DNA of 64,000 nt from assembly GCA_009692185.1 (NCBI GenBank), contig SHZT01000006.1, positions 62,001-126,000 on the forward strand, written 5' to 3'. The position numbers were made by a program, and so were the translations under genes. Under the pieces are notes generated by a model, which saw nothing but the letters and a program-made list of their open reading frames with translations, ran no database searches and had not been told where the DNA came from. The number at the start of each line of letters is the position of its first letter. Within the stretch, counting starts at the first letter, position 1. This stretch comes from Gemmatimonadota bacterium (lineage in GTDB: Bacteria > Gemmatimonadota > Gemmatimonadetes > Gemmatimonadales > GWC2-71-9). Of the stretch, positions 8,188 to 17,400 are shown piece by piece.

Positions 8188-8262
8188 AGGCGGATGGGCG
8201 GATGAGCGGATGAGCGGTTGGTGATCGACCAACCGCCTCACCGCCCAACCGCCCAACCGCCT
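8188..8262. repeat. 8-bp-unit hairpin microelement
   Basis: Left arm 8188-8222 and right arm 8228-8262 are 35 bases each with a 5-base loop (GATCG). Each arm is built from 8-base units of the form NNGNGCGG. The arms pair at about 28 of 35 positions. It fills the gap between the GH38-like gene and the ChlI-like ATPase and could end transcription or act as an mRNA hairpin. It belongs to the same family as elements inside genes elsewhere in the window. Confidence 0.7.
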
Positions 8263-8278
8263 CACAACGGAGACTGAA

Positions 8279-9778
8279 TTGACCACCGCAAAGCCGGCGA
8301 CACTCGGAGACCTGAAGCAGACGGAGTGGGGCAATCCCAAGCGGCACCTCCGGCCCATCAAGGAGGAGCTGCGGGAGAACCTGATCTGTCTGCTCGAAGC
8401 CGGCGCCGAGATTTTCCCCGGCATCATCGGCTTCGAGGAAACCGTGGTACCGCAGGTGATCAACGCGGTCCTCGCGCGGCACAATTTCATTTTGCTCGGC
8501 CTCCGCGGGCAGGCCAAGAGCCGCATTCTCCGTTCGCTGGTGACGCTGCTCGACGAAGAGATGCCGATCCTGGCCGGCAGCGAAGTGAACGACAATCCGT
8601 TCAAGCCTATTTCCCGCTACGGCCGCATCCTGGTCGAAGAACAGGGTGACCGGACCCCGATCACCTGGGTCACCCGGGACCAGCGCTACGTGGAGAAACT
8701 CGCCACGCCGGACGTGACGATCGCCGACATCATCGGCGACGTGGACCCCATCAAGGCCGCGCGCGGCGGCCACCTGCTGTCGGACGAGCTCACCATGCAC
8801 TACGGGCTCCTGCCGCGCAGCAACCGGGGCATCTTCGCGCTTAACGAGCTGCCGGACCTCGCCGGGAAAATCCAGGTGGGATTGTTCAACATCCTCCAGG
8901 AAGGCGATATCCAGATCAAGGGATACCCGATCCGCCTCCCGCTCGACGTGCTGCTCGTCTTCTCGGCAAATCCCGAGGACTACACGGCGCGCGGCAAGAT
9001 CATCACGCCCCTCAAGGACCGGATCGGCTCGGAGATCCAGACGCACTACCCGCCCACGGTCGAGCACGGCATGGCGATCACCCAGCAGGAGGCCTGGCTC
9101 GAGCGCGGCCGCCCGATCGACGTGCCGGATTTCATTCGCGAACTGGTCGAGCGGGTGGCCGTGGAAGCCCGGAACGACAAGCGGATCGACCGGCGCTCCG
9201 GCGTGTCCCAGCGGCTCCCGATCAGCGTCATCGAGAACGTGCTCTCCAACGCCGAGCATCGCGCGATCCTCACCCGCGAGAAACGGGCGGTACCCCGTGT
9301 GGCCGACGTGTACGCGGCCCTGCCCTCCATCACCGGCAAAATCGAACTGGAATACGAAGGCGAGATCCAGGGCGCTGAGGCGATCGCGCGTGACCTGGTG
9401 CGCCGCGCGGCCGGGAAGACCTTCGAGTCACGAGTCGGTGACGCCGACTGCGACGCTATCGTGCGCTGGTTCGACGAAGGCAGCGCCCTCAAGGTGTCGC
9501 TCGGCGAACGGGCAGACGCCTGTCTTCGCGGGTTCTCCGCCGTCCCCACGTTGCTCGACGTCGTGACCCAGGTGGGCCTCGCTCCCAAGCAGGACCCGGG
9601 GACCATCGTATCGGCGTGTGAACTCATGCTCGAGGGCCTGGTCGCGCAGAAACGCATTTCCCGTTCCGATGACCTGGGCTACACCCGGGTTCGCCCGGAC
9701 CGCCCCTCACCGCCATTCGGCAAAGGTGGACCGGGCGGCGGCGGCGGAACCGGGGGCGGCCCCAACCTCTTCACCTAG
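8279..9778 (+). CDS. Magnesium-chelatase-like (ChlI/MoxR-type) AAA+ ATPase
   Basis: 499 residues. Walker A is GLRGQAKS near residues 73-80, and the family-typical Walker B region is RGIFALNELPDL near 183-194. There is a sensor-like LVFSANPEDYTARGK segment and an arginine-containing PLKDRIGSEI segment. The start is TTG at 8279, backed by CGGAGA at 8268-8273. The tail is Gly/Pro-rich (after about 475) and looks disordered. ATPases of this type work with a VWA-domain partner to remodel or insert cofactors into a target. The likely partner lies at 11689, separated by two genes. The target is unknown. Confidence 0.82.
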   Translation: MTTAKPATLGDLKQTEWGNPKRHLRPIKEELRENLICLLEAGAEIFPGIIGFEETVVPQVINAVLARHNFILLGLRGQAKSRILRSLVTLLDEEMPILAGSEVNDNPFKPISRYGRILVEEQGDRTPITWVTRDQRYVEKLATPDVTIADIIGDVDPIKAARGGHLLSDELTMHYGLLPRSNRGIFALNELPDLAGKIQVGLFNILQEGDIQIKGYPIRLPLDVLLVFSANPEDYTARGKIITPLKDRIGSEIQTHYPPTVEHGMAITQQEAWLERGRPIDVPDFIRELVERVAVEARNDKRIDRRSGVSQRLPISVIENVLSNAEHRAILTREKRAVPRVADVYAALPSITGKIELEYEGEIQGAEAIARDLVRRAAGKTFESRVGDADCDAIVRWFDEGSALKVSLGERADACLRGFSAVPTLLDVVTQVGLAPKQDPGTIVSACELMLEGLVAQKRISRSDDLGYTRVRPDRPSPPFGKGGPGGGGGTGGGPNLFT

Positions 9779-9787
9779 GGTCGGCGC

Positions 9788-10414
9788 ATGCCGGCGATCA
9801 CCATTTCCCGCCAGTACGGCTCCGGCGGTTCGGAGATCGCCAAGCTCGTCGGAGCGCGGCTCGGCTGGGCCGTCATCGACAACGAGTTCGTCGGCCTGGT
9901 ATCCCAGAAGGGCGGGCTTCCCCGCCCCGACGTCGAGCGCCTGGAAGAGCGGGTTCCCGGCCTGCTGGAACGGCTGGGCCAGACCCTCGCGCTCGCATCC
10001 CCGGAAGTGTTCGTGACCGGCGAAACGCCCACCACCGGCCCCTCCACTGAAGATGACATTCACCGCGTGACACAGGCCGTCATTGCCGAGGCGGTGAAGC
10101 ACGACGTGGTGCTCGTCGGCCGCGGGGCGCAGTCCTACCTCGCCGCGCGGGACAACGTCCTCCATGTGTTCCTCGTCGCGCCGCGGGACGTGCGCGTTAC
10201 GCGCACCATGGCACGGCTCAAGGTTGACCGCAAAGACGCGGAACGGACCGTGGACAAGATCGATCGCGAGCGGCGGGAGTACGTGAAGGCCTACTACGGG
10301 CGCGGATGGGACGATCCCTCGCACTACCATTTGATGCTGAACACCGATCGGTTCTCATACGCGGAGGTCGTGGACCTGATCGAGGCGGCGGTGAAACTGC
10401 GGGGGTGGCGCTAG
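9788..10414 (+). CDS. Cytidylate kinase-like family protein
   Basis: 208 residues. The N-terminal P-loop-like motif ITISRQYGSGGSEIAKL and the VLVGRGAQSYL segment near 107-117 are typical of the AAA_18/cytidylate kinase-like family, along with DRKDAERTVDKIDRERREYVKAYYG in the LID region (quoted in parts: DRKDAERTVDKID, RERREYVKAYYG). It may phosphorylate a nucleotide or a small molecule; members are not proven CMP kinases. It lies 9 bp after the ChlI-like gene. Its TAG stop and that of the opposing MFS gene share the palindrome CTAG at 10411-10414. Confidence 0.75.
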   Translation: MPAITISRQYGSGGSEIAKLVGARLGWAVIDNEFVGLVSQKGGLPRPDVERLEERVPGLLERLGQTLALASPEVFVTGETPTTGPSTEDDIHRVTQAVIAEAVKHDVVLVGRGAQSYLAARDNVLHVFLVAPRDVRVTRTMARLKVDRKDAERTVDKIDRERREYVKAYYGRGWDDPSHYHLMLNTDRFSYAEVVDLIEAAVKLRGWR

Positions 10415-11646
10415 GTCGCGACCCCCAATTCCGGAGTTTTCCACAGCACGATGAGCGCCCCTATCACGCAAATCGTTCCACCAACGACCAGGGCCACCGG
10501 CGCGCCGAAACGCTCGGCCACGGTGCCCGCCTCCAGGGCGCCCAGCGGCGCCATGCCCACGGCCACCAGCGCGTAGACCGACACCACGCGCCCGCGAAGC
10601 CGTTCCGGCGACAGGGTCTGCAACAGCGTGTTGGCCATGGCCCCGTTCGCGATCATCACGAACCCCGCTCCGGTCAGAATCAACAGGACCAGCCCGATAG
10701 ACCTCGGCACCGCCAGTAACAGCACCAGAACGCCGAACGTGAGCGAGGTCCGGACCATCAGTCGGCCCCTCGGAATGCGCCGCCCGTAGCTCGCCACCCA
10801 GAGCGCCCCGGCCAGGGCGCCGAGCCCCACGGCAGCCATCATCCAGCCGTAGGCCTGCGCTCCCCGCCCCAGTTCATCGCGCGCGATCACCGGGAGAAGT
10901 ACCAGGAACTGGGATCCGAAGACCGTGAGGATCGTGGTGAGCACGACGACCCCGCGCGTGCGCGGCTCACTCCACACGTGCCGCAGGCCTTCCATGATGT
11001 TCTCCCATGCAGAGCCGCGCGGGCCCCCGGGCGCCGTGTGGGGCGGTACGTCCATGGCGAACAGTCCCCAGAGCACCGCGATGTACGACACGCCGTTGAT
11101 CAGGAAACACCAGCCGGCCCCGGCCGCGCTGAGCACGAACCCCGCGATCACCGGACCGATGATCCGGGTGGAGTTGAACGACGCTGAGTTGAGCGCGAGC
11201 GCGCTGATCAGGCCCTCCTTCCCCACCAGGTCACCGAACAGCGTGTGGCGCGCCGGAATGTCGAACGCGTTGGCCACGCCGAACAGCGCCGCGATCACCA
11301 TGATGGGCCACACGGCAGTCGACCCGGAAAACACGAGTCCGGCCAGCGTGAGCGCGAGCGCCATCGAGCACAGCTTCGTGATGATCACGAGCCGCCACCG
11401 TGACATCCGGTCCGCCACGACGCCGGCGTAGAGCGCCAGGAGCAGGACCGGGAGAGCGTCGAGGGCGTTGACCAAGCCGACGTACCACGCGGAATCGGTA
11501 CGCTCGAGGACGAGCCACGAGAGCGCCACCTGCTGCATCCAGATGCCGATGAGTGAAATGAGCTGGCCAGTGAAGAACAGGCGGAAGTTGCGGTTGGCGA
11601 GCGCCATGAAGGGGCCGGAACGAGCGAACGCGGGGCCTGCGGTCAT
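10411..11646 (-). CDS. Major facilitator superfamily transporter
   Basis: 411-residue inner-membrane protein with about 12 hydrophobic segments. It begins FRLFFTGQLISLIGIWMQQVALSWLV, typical of the EntS/DHA3-like exporter branch (quoted in parts: FRLFFTGQLISLIG, IWMQQVALSWLV). The cytoplasmic loop GVVADRMSRWRLVIITK corresponds to MFS motif A. The substrate is unknown; relatives export siderophores, macrolides or other drugs. The ATG at 11646 is preceded at once by a perfect 14-bp palindrome. The gene lies on the opposite strand and splits the ATPase/VWA pair. Confidence 0.85.
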   Translation of the reverse strand: MTAGPAFARSGPFMALANRNFRLFFTGQLISLIGIWMQQVALSWLVLERTDSAWYVGLVNALDALPVLLLALYAGVVADRMSRWRLVIITKLCSMALALTLAGLVFSGSTAVWPIMVIAALFGVANAFDIPARHTLFGDLVGKEGLISALALNSASFNSTRIIGPVIAGFVLSAAGAGWCFLINGVSYIAVLWGLFAMDVPPHTAPGGPRGSAWENIMEGLRHVWSEPRTRGVVVLTTILTVFGSQFLVLLPVIARDELGRGAQAYGWMMAAVGLGALAGALWVASYGRRIPRGRLMVRTSLTFGVLVLLLAVPRSIGLVLLILTGAGFVMIANGAMANTLLQTLSPERLRGRVVSVYALVAVGMAPLGALEAGTVAERFGAPVALVVGGTICVIGALIVLWKTPELGVAT

Positions 11647-11648
11647 TG

Positions 11649-11662
11649 CGCGAATATTCGCG
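11649..11662. promoter_or_regulatory. Operator-like palindrome between the MFS and VWA genes
   Basis: CGCGAATATTCGCG is a perfect 14-base palindrome 2 bp upstream of the MFS start codon. It is followed directly by GGGGCCCC (11662-11669). In a 42-bp divergent gap this could be a repressor site controlling the transporter, the VWA gene or both. No regulator gene lies beside it. Confidence 0.4.
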
Positions 11663-11688
11663 GGGCCCCAGTGTTCTAAACAAGGACC

Positions 11689-13038
11689 ATGCGCTCAACC
11701 ACCTACTCGAAGTTCCTGCCCGAGCTCCTGGACGCGATCAACCTCCAGGACCTGCTCGAACAGCTCTCCGACTACCTGCTCCAGTCGGGGTTCGCCGGCG
11801 GGCCGCATTCGCACCCGTACTGGGGCGAGTTCGGCGACGACGATGCGGACCGGTCCGTGGACGGGCTCAAGCAGGCGATCATCGAAGCATTGATGAATTC
11901 GGGCAAGCTGTCGCAGGACATGCTCAAGGTGCTCCGGGGCGAGTCCACGGGCGACCGCGCGAAGGACCGGGACATCGAGCGGCAACTGGCCGAGTTGCTG
12001 GACCAGATCGTGCAGAAGCTGGTGGACGAGGGCTATTTGTCCGCCGAGCAAGGCTCGCAGGTACCCGAGGGCTACCAGCCCATGGAGGGGCCCGGCGGCC
12101 AGGCGCATTCGGCCGCGCAGCAGGTGCAGTTCAACCTCACCGAAAAAGGCGTGGACTTCCTCGGCTACCGGACGCTCCGTCAGCTCATGGGGAGTGTCGG
12201 CAAGTCGAGTTTCGGCAGTCACGAGACACCGTACCTCGCCACGGGGATCGATGCGGACGCGGTCTCGAAGCCCTATGAGTTCGGTGACACGCTGAATCTC
12301 GACGTGAATGCGACGCTGGCGAATGCGCTCGCTCGGGCCGCGCAGGAGCGGGAGTCGGACGTCGGCAGTCGGGAGTCGGGAGAAACGACTGGCGATCGGC
12401 CATTCATCGATCTCGACTACCGCGACCTCATGGTCAACCAGGCCGAATACCGGTCGAGCGCCGCGACGGTGCTCATGCTCGACTGCTCGCATTCCATGAT
12501 TCTCTACGGCGAGGACCGGTTCACGCCGGCGAAGAAAGTCGCGCTCGCGCTGACGCACCTGATCCGCACCCAGTTCCCCGGCGACACGCTCAGGGTCGTG
12601 CTGTTTCACGACTCCGCGGAAGAGATCCCGCTCTCGCAGCTCACGCAGGCCCAGGTGGGGCCGTACCACACCAACACGGCCGAGGGCTTGAAGCTCGCCC
12701 GCCGCCTGCTCATGGCCCAGAAGAAGGACATGCGGCAGATCATCATGATCACCGACGGGAAACCGTCGGCGCTGACGCAGCCGGATGGGCGGGTGTACGT
12801 GAATTCGATGGGCCTGGATCCCAAGATTCTCCAAGCCACCTACCGCGAAGTCGCGGCGGCCAAGCGCTCAGGCATCATGATCAACACGTTCATGCTGGCG
12901 CGGGACCGGTCACTGATCGAGTTCGTGAAAAAGGTGTCGGAGATTTCCCGCGGAAAGGCCTACTTCACGAACACGATGACGCTGGGGCAGTTCATCCTGA
13001 TGGATTTCATGCGGAGAAAGACCAAGCGGGTCGGGTAA
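11689..13038 (+). CDS. VWA domain protein, probable partner of the ChlI-like ATPase
   Basis: 449 residues. The N-terminal half is acidic and helical. The VWA domain is about 258-449, with a MIDAS motif DCSHSM (D-x-S-x-S type) near 265-270, a Thr in HTNTAEG and the Asp in ITDGKP. Such proteins pair with ChlI/MoxR ATPases in chelatase-like machines. A short stretch of GTCGG/AGTCGGG repeats around 12349-12382 encodes a Ser/Glu/Gly linker just before the VWA domain. AAGGA at 11682-11686 precedes the ATG and can serve as ribosome binding site. Confidence 0.85.
   Translation: MRSTTYSKFLPELLDAINLQDLLEQLSDYLLQSGFAGGPHSHPYWGEFGDDDADRSVDGLKQAIIEALMNSGKLSQDMLKVLRGESTGDRAKDRDIERQLAELLDQIVQKLVDEGYLSAEQGSQVPEGYQPMEGPGGQAHSAAQQVQFNLTEKGVDFLGYRTLRQLMGSVGKSSFGSHETPYLATGIDADAVSKPYEFGDTLNLDVNATLANALARAAQERESDVGSRESGETTGDRPFIDLDYRDLMVNQAEYRSSAATVLMLDCSHSMILYGEDRFTPAKKVALALTHLIRTQFPGDTLRVVLFHDSAEEIPLSQLTQAQVGPYHTNTAEGLKLARRLLMAQKKDMRQIIMITDGKPSALTQPDGRVYVNSMGLDPKILQATYREVAAAKRSGIMINTFMLARDRSLIEFVKKVSEISRGKAYFTNTMTLGQFILMDFMRRKTKRVG
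12349..12382 (+). repeat. AGTCGGG-type microrepeat inside the VWA gene
   Basis: Imperfect tandem copies of an approximately 8-base unit (GGAGTCGG, GACGTCGG, GCAGTCGG, GGAGTCGG) lie in frame and encode a linker rich in Glu, Ser, Gly and Arg. Downstream CGACT at 12386-12390 can pair back to AGTCG copies. Confidence 0.5.
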
Positions 13039-13198
13039 CCCCGATAATGCTGAGTCTACTGCCTCGGCTTCTTCTTGAGCGGATCAGGTCAGAAGCCTCG
13101 ACTGGAAGACAAGGGGGGCGCGACTCGCCTGCCGATTGCCGACGGCCGAGATCGCCGAGGTTCTTGGCAAGCTGTGCGCCCTGATTCAAGCTCGGTAG
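13039..13198. other. 160-bp gap between the convergent VWA and acyltransferase genes
   Basis: No convincing complete gene. The frame ending at about 13198 on the plus strand reads PTAEIAEVLGKLCALIQAR before a stop and has the composition of a protein C-terminus, so a gene remnant is possible. Complementary GGCTTCT and AGAAGCC copies near 13068 and 13091 could form a weak hairpin. Confidence 0.3.
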
Positions 13199-13783
13199 CT
13201 ACTCGGCAAACTGCTCCGGATACTTCGCCATCTCCTTCCGAAACCGCCCGCGAATCGCCGGAATGTCTTTGACCGAATCTCCCGTCGGCCGAAACGGCGC
13301 GCCCAGCCCGACCACCTTTCGGCGGTAGTCGAACGTGACCGGCACGATCGGCACCCCGGCGCCGACCGCGATCTTGTAAAACCCGGTCTTCCACTGGTCC
13401 ACCCGTTTCCTGGTCCCCTCCGGGGTGAGGGTCAGCACCCATTGCTCCCGCTGGCGGAACAGGTCAACCGCAGTTTCGACCGTGCCTTTGTTCGTACTGC
13501 GGTCTACCGGCTCGCCTCCCATCCAACGCATGATCGGCCCTGCCGGAAAACGGAACAGCGTATGCTTGCCGAGCCAGCTGCAGCGGAGGCCGATCGCGAA
13601 CATGGCCAGGATACCGACGAGAAAGTCCCAGTTCGACGTATGCGGCGCCACGATGAGCACGAAACGGGGCTCGTCCGGCAACGCGCCTTCCACCCGCCAG
13701 CCACCCAACGAGAGCAGCCAACGAGCCAGCGCGTGGCCGAATCGCGTTCCGCGACGTGGATACGTGAAGGTTGAGTCAGGCAT
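13199..13783 (-). CDS. 1-acyl-sn-glycerol-3-phosphate acyltransferase family protein (PlsC-like)
   Basis: 194 residues. It carries the acyltransferase H-x4-D motif as HTSNWD near residues 48-53 and the phosphate-binding motif as PEGTRKR near 117-123. A FRFPAGPIMRWMGGEPVDR segment lies between them (18-19 residues, typical of the family). It would transfer an acyl chain to lysophosphatidate or a related lipid at the membrane. The ATG at 13783 is chosen because an earlier start would overlap the DinB gene. The gap to the DinB stop is 8 bp, so the two are co-transcribed. Confidence 0.82.
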   Translation of the reverse strand: MPDSTFTYPRRGTRFGHALARWLLSLGGWRVEGALPDEPRFVLIVAPHTSNWDFLVGILAMFAIGLRCSWLGKHTLFRFPAGPIMRWMGGEPVDRSTNKGTVETAVDLFRQREQWVLTLTPEGTRKRVDQWKTGFYKIAVGAGVPIVPVTFDYRRKVVGLGAPFRPTGDSVKDIPAIRGRFRKEMAKYPEQFAE

Positions 13784-13791
13784 CTGCTTGT

Positions 13792-14262
13792 CTAGTCGTC
13801 CTTGCTGGGTCCATACACGCCCGGAACCTTCAACCCCGCCTGCCGCATCAACACGGTCGCCTGGCCGCGATGGTGAATCTCGTGAGACACCAGGATCTCG
13901 AGCGTGAACCCGCGCGGCCACTCGTAGCCGTACAGCTTGTCCTTCACGTTGAGGGTCTCATCCGTCCACCCCGATCGGATCGCGGCGGCGAGCCCCTCGG
14001 CTGATTTCCGGTATCCCGCGAGAATGTCCGCCGCCCGCGAGGGCACTGCCATCTTGTCGTTCACGCCATCGAACTCGAGCCCCGTCTTGCCGGCAATACT
14101 CCGCATGGATCCCGCGATGTGCCATGCCAGTTCCCCGAGATTGCGACACCCGGGGGCCGTCGGCTGGTGCAAGGACTCGTCGGTGAGGCACGCCAGGACC
14201 CTGGCGGTGTTCTCCGACTCCCGGTTCCAGAGGCTCAGGAAGTGCTTCACTGACTTGAACAT
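13792..14262 (-). CDS. DinB family protein
   Basis: 156-residue four-helix-bundle protein. The metal-binding histidines of the DinB/YfiT fold are visible as ELAWHIAGSM near 44-53 and the paired SHEIHHRGQ near 125-133. Members include thiol-dependent metalloenzymes and proteins of unknown function, so the role is open. It has a plausible promoter (14289-14318) and a 15-bp palindrome in its short leader. It leads a two-gene operon with the acyltransferase. Confidence 0.8.
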   Translation of the reverse strand: MFKSVKHFLSLWNRESENTARVLACLTDESLHQPTAPGCRNLGELAWHIAGSMRSIAGKTGLEFDGVNDKMAVPSRAADILAGYRKSAEGLAAAIRSGWTDETLNVKDKLYGYEWPRGFTLEILVSHEIHHRGQATVLMRQAGLKVPGVYGPSKDD

Positions 14263-14270
14263 GCGCGGCT

Positions 14271-14285
14271 CCCAAGGGTCTTGGG
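14271..14285. promoter_or_regulatory. 15-bp palindrome in the DinB leader
   Basis: CCCAAGGGTCTTGGG, two 6-base arms around GGT, lies 8 bp before the DinB start and downstream of its predicted -10 box. It could be an operator or an mRNA hairpin. Confidence 0.35.
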
Positions 14286-14288
14286 GCC

Positions 14289-14318
14289 AAACTAGACGCC
14301 TCCCGGCCCTCCGAACAA
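14289..14318 (-). promoter_or_regulatory. Candidate promoter of the DinB-acyltransferase operon
   Basis: On the minus strand, TTGTTC (14313-14318) and TAGTTT (14289-14294) are 18 bp apart. The expected start would give a leader of about 20 nt that contains the palindrome. Confidence 0.4.
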
Positions 14319-14328
14319 GGTGGAAAAC

Positions 14329-14357
14329 TCGACTCAGGTCCCGGAGCTACGTATCTT
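14329..14357 (+). promoter_or_regulatory. Candidate promoter of the 2-oxoglutarate dehydrogenase gene
   Basis: TCGACT at 14329-14334 and TATCTT at 14352-14357 are separated by 17 bp. The leader would be about 40 nt. The -10 context GTATCTTGCG recurs before the pseudopilin gene at 34345. Confidence 0.4.
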
Positions 14358-14405
14358 GCGTGTACATGCGGACTTCCGTGTCTTTCGCCACCGAGCCACT
14401 CAGCC

Positions 14406-17400
14406 GTGTTCGATAACATCTTCGAAACGGTCAACTCCGGCTTTGCCCAGCTTCTGTACGAGGACTTCGTACAGAACCCGGCGTCCATACCGGCCGAATG
14501 GCGGGCGTTTTTTGAGAACGGTGGGAATGGGAACGGCGGGAAATCGGCGGGAACGATCGCACCAAGGCCGGCGGTGCCTGTTGCTGATGCTCCTGCCCCC
14601 GCTCCCGCCACCAAGCCGGTCAGCGGCGGCGTCACACCGATCAAGGGACCGGCGCTCCGTCTCCTGGAGAACATGGAGGCGAGCCTCGATCTCCCGACGG
14701 CCACGTCATTCCGGGAAATCGATGTCACGCACCTCTGGAATGTCCGCGCCTCGGCGAATGCGGTCCTGGCCACGCGCGGGCTCAAGCTCTCGTTCACCCA
14801 TCTCATCGGCTGGGCGCTCGTCCGGGCCCTCCGCGAGTTCCCGACCCTGACCCACGCGGTCGTTATGGCCGATGGGGCGCCGCACCGCCTCGACCCCGGC
14901 GCGTTCAACCTGGGGCTGGCCGTCGACGTGGAGCGAAAAGACGGCACCCGCGGCCTGATGGTGCCGGTGATCAAGCACGCCGATGGGCTCTCGTTCAGCG
15001 AGTTCCACACGGAGTACGAACGCCTCGTCACCGGGGCCCGCGACGGCAAGCTCCTGCCCGACGCCTATCAGGGCGGCACCGTCACGCTGACCAACCCCGG
15101 GACCCTGGGGACGAGCGCCTCGGTCCCGCGACTCATGACGGGACAGGGCACCATCATCGCGACGGGCGCCATCCGGCAAATCGCCGCGGCGCGGATCATG
15201 ACGATCACGAGCACGTACGATCACCGGATCATCCAGGGCGCGGAATCGGGGAGTTTCCTGCGGCGAGTGGATGGGCTGCTGCAAGGAAGCGACGGATTCT
15301 ACGAAGAGATCGCGAAGAGCCTGGGGATCGCGCTTGCGGGGGACGAGAGACGCGAGACGAGTTCGACGGTGGCCGCGGTGGCGGCGGTCGCGTCGACTCC
15401 CGCTCCCAACCCGTCTCTCGTCTCTCGTCCCTCGTCTCCGTCGGCTCCCGAGTTCACCGTCCCGAGCCACGAAACCCTCGCCCAGGTCTCCGCAGCCGTG
15501 TCACTCGTCCGGGCGCACCGCACGCACGGTCATCACGCGGCGCGGCTCGACCCGCTTGGGGTTCCTCCTGAAGGTGACCCCGCGCTCGATCCGGCCTCGC
15601 TGGGCCTCACGCCCGAAGTGATGGCCCGCATTCCATCCGAGTTGCTCCGGGTATACGTCGCGGGCGCGACGCTGGCCGAGGCGCTGCCGGCCCTGCGTGA
15701 CGTGTATTGCGGGACCATGGCGTACGAGATCGAGCATATCGGCGACCACGACGAGCGCGTGTGGCTCCGGCGGGTAATCGAGTCCGGCGAACACCGGACG
15801 CCGCTGACCACCGACGAGCAGAAACGCCTCCTGGAGGCGCTCACCAAGACCGATGTCCTCGAGCGCTTCCTGCACCGCGCCTACCTGGGACACAGGCGCT
15901 TCGGCATCGAAGGCATGGATGTGCTGGTGCCGATGCTGGAAGCCGCGATCGACCTGGGCGACCGTCAGGGCGCGCGCGAGGTCGTCCTGGGCTGTGCGCA
16001 TCGGGGCCGCCTCAACGTACTGACCCATATCCTGGGCCTTCCATACGAGACGCTGCTGGCGGAGTTCGAAGGCGGGCGGAAAGTCGAGGAAACGCTGACG
16101 CCAAAGGGCGGCACCGGCGACGTGAAGTACCACCACGGCGCCACGGGCACATTCACCACGCCGTCCGGCGCCAACGTTGGCGTGACGCTCATGCCGAACC
16201 CGAGCCACCTCGAAGCGGTGGACCCGGTCGTGGACGGCCGCACTCGCGCGGCTCAGACCACGCGCGACGGCGCTCGCTCGATTCACGATCCCCGCTCGGC
16301 GCTCGCGATCGTGATCCACGGCGACGCCTCGTTCGCCGCGCAGGGCGTCGTGGCGGAAACGTTCAACCTGGCCCGGCTGGATGGGTACAGCACCGGCGGG
16401 ACGCTGCACCTCATTCTGAACAACCAGGTGGGGTTCACCACCGACCCGAAGGAAGCCCGCTCCACAGAGTATGCCAGCGACCTCGCCAAGGGCTTCGACA
16501 TCCCCATCATCCACGTGAACGCGGATGACCCGGAGGCGTGCATCGCCGCCATCCGGCTCGCACTCATGTACCGGCAGAAGTTCGGCGGCGACTCCGTCAT
16601 CGACCTGGTGGGATACCGCAGGCACGGGCACAACGAGGGCGATGAGCCCCGCTACACCCAGCCGCTCATGTACCAGCTGATTGACGCGCACCCACCCGTC
16701 CGGGATCTCTACTCCGACCGCCTGGCCGTGCTCGGGGTCGTGACCCGCGAGGAGGCCACCCGGGCCGCCGACCAACGGCACCGCGAACTCGCGAGCATCC
16801 AGCAGAAACTCAAGGAAGATCTCACCGGCCAGACGTACGGGGAGGAGCCGGACCGGGTCTCGACCGCCATCGTCGCGGCCCTGGAACCACGGACCGCCGT
16901 GCCCGGGCCCCTGTTGCAGGAACTCAACACCCAGCTGCTTGTGGTCCCGCAGGGGTTCGCCATTCACCCCAAGCTCAAGCGCCAGCTGGACCGCCGGCTT
17001 AACGCGCTCGACGGTTCGCCCTCCATAGACTGGGGTCACGCCGAGGCACTGGCCTATGCGTCCCTGCTCGCTGATGGGATCCCACTGCGCCTGACGGGGC
17101 AGGACACCCCGCGAGGCACGTTCGCCCAGCGGCACCTGGTGCTGCATGACATGAACACCGGAGCCCGGTACGCGCCGATTCAGAACCTGGAGCAGGCACG
17201 GGCGCCGTTCGAGCTCCACAACACCGCGCTGTCGGAATTCGCGGTGCTCGGCTTCGAGTACGGCTACAGCATCGCGGTGCCGGGAACGCTGGTCCTCTGG
17301 GAAGCGCAGTTCGGCGATTTCGCCAATGGCGCGCAAGTGATCATCGACCAGTTCATCGTCGCGGGACTTTCCAAGTGGGGGCAGATGTCGCGCATCGTGC

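Noticed and set aside
8188..8262. Possible CRISPR-like or integron-like repeat
   Set aside because: Units are 8 bp and contiguous with no spacers, and there is no cas gene or integrase nearby.
13068..13097. Terminator after the VWA gene
   Set aside because: The GGCTTCT/AGAAGCC arms are only 7 bp with a long loop and no T tract; too weak to call.
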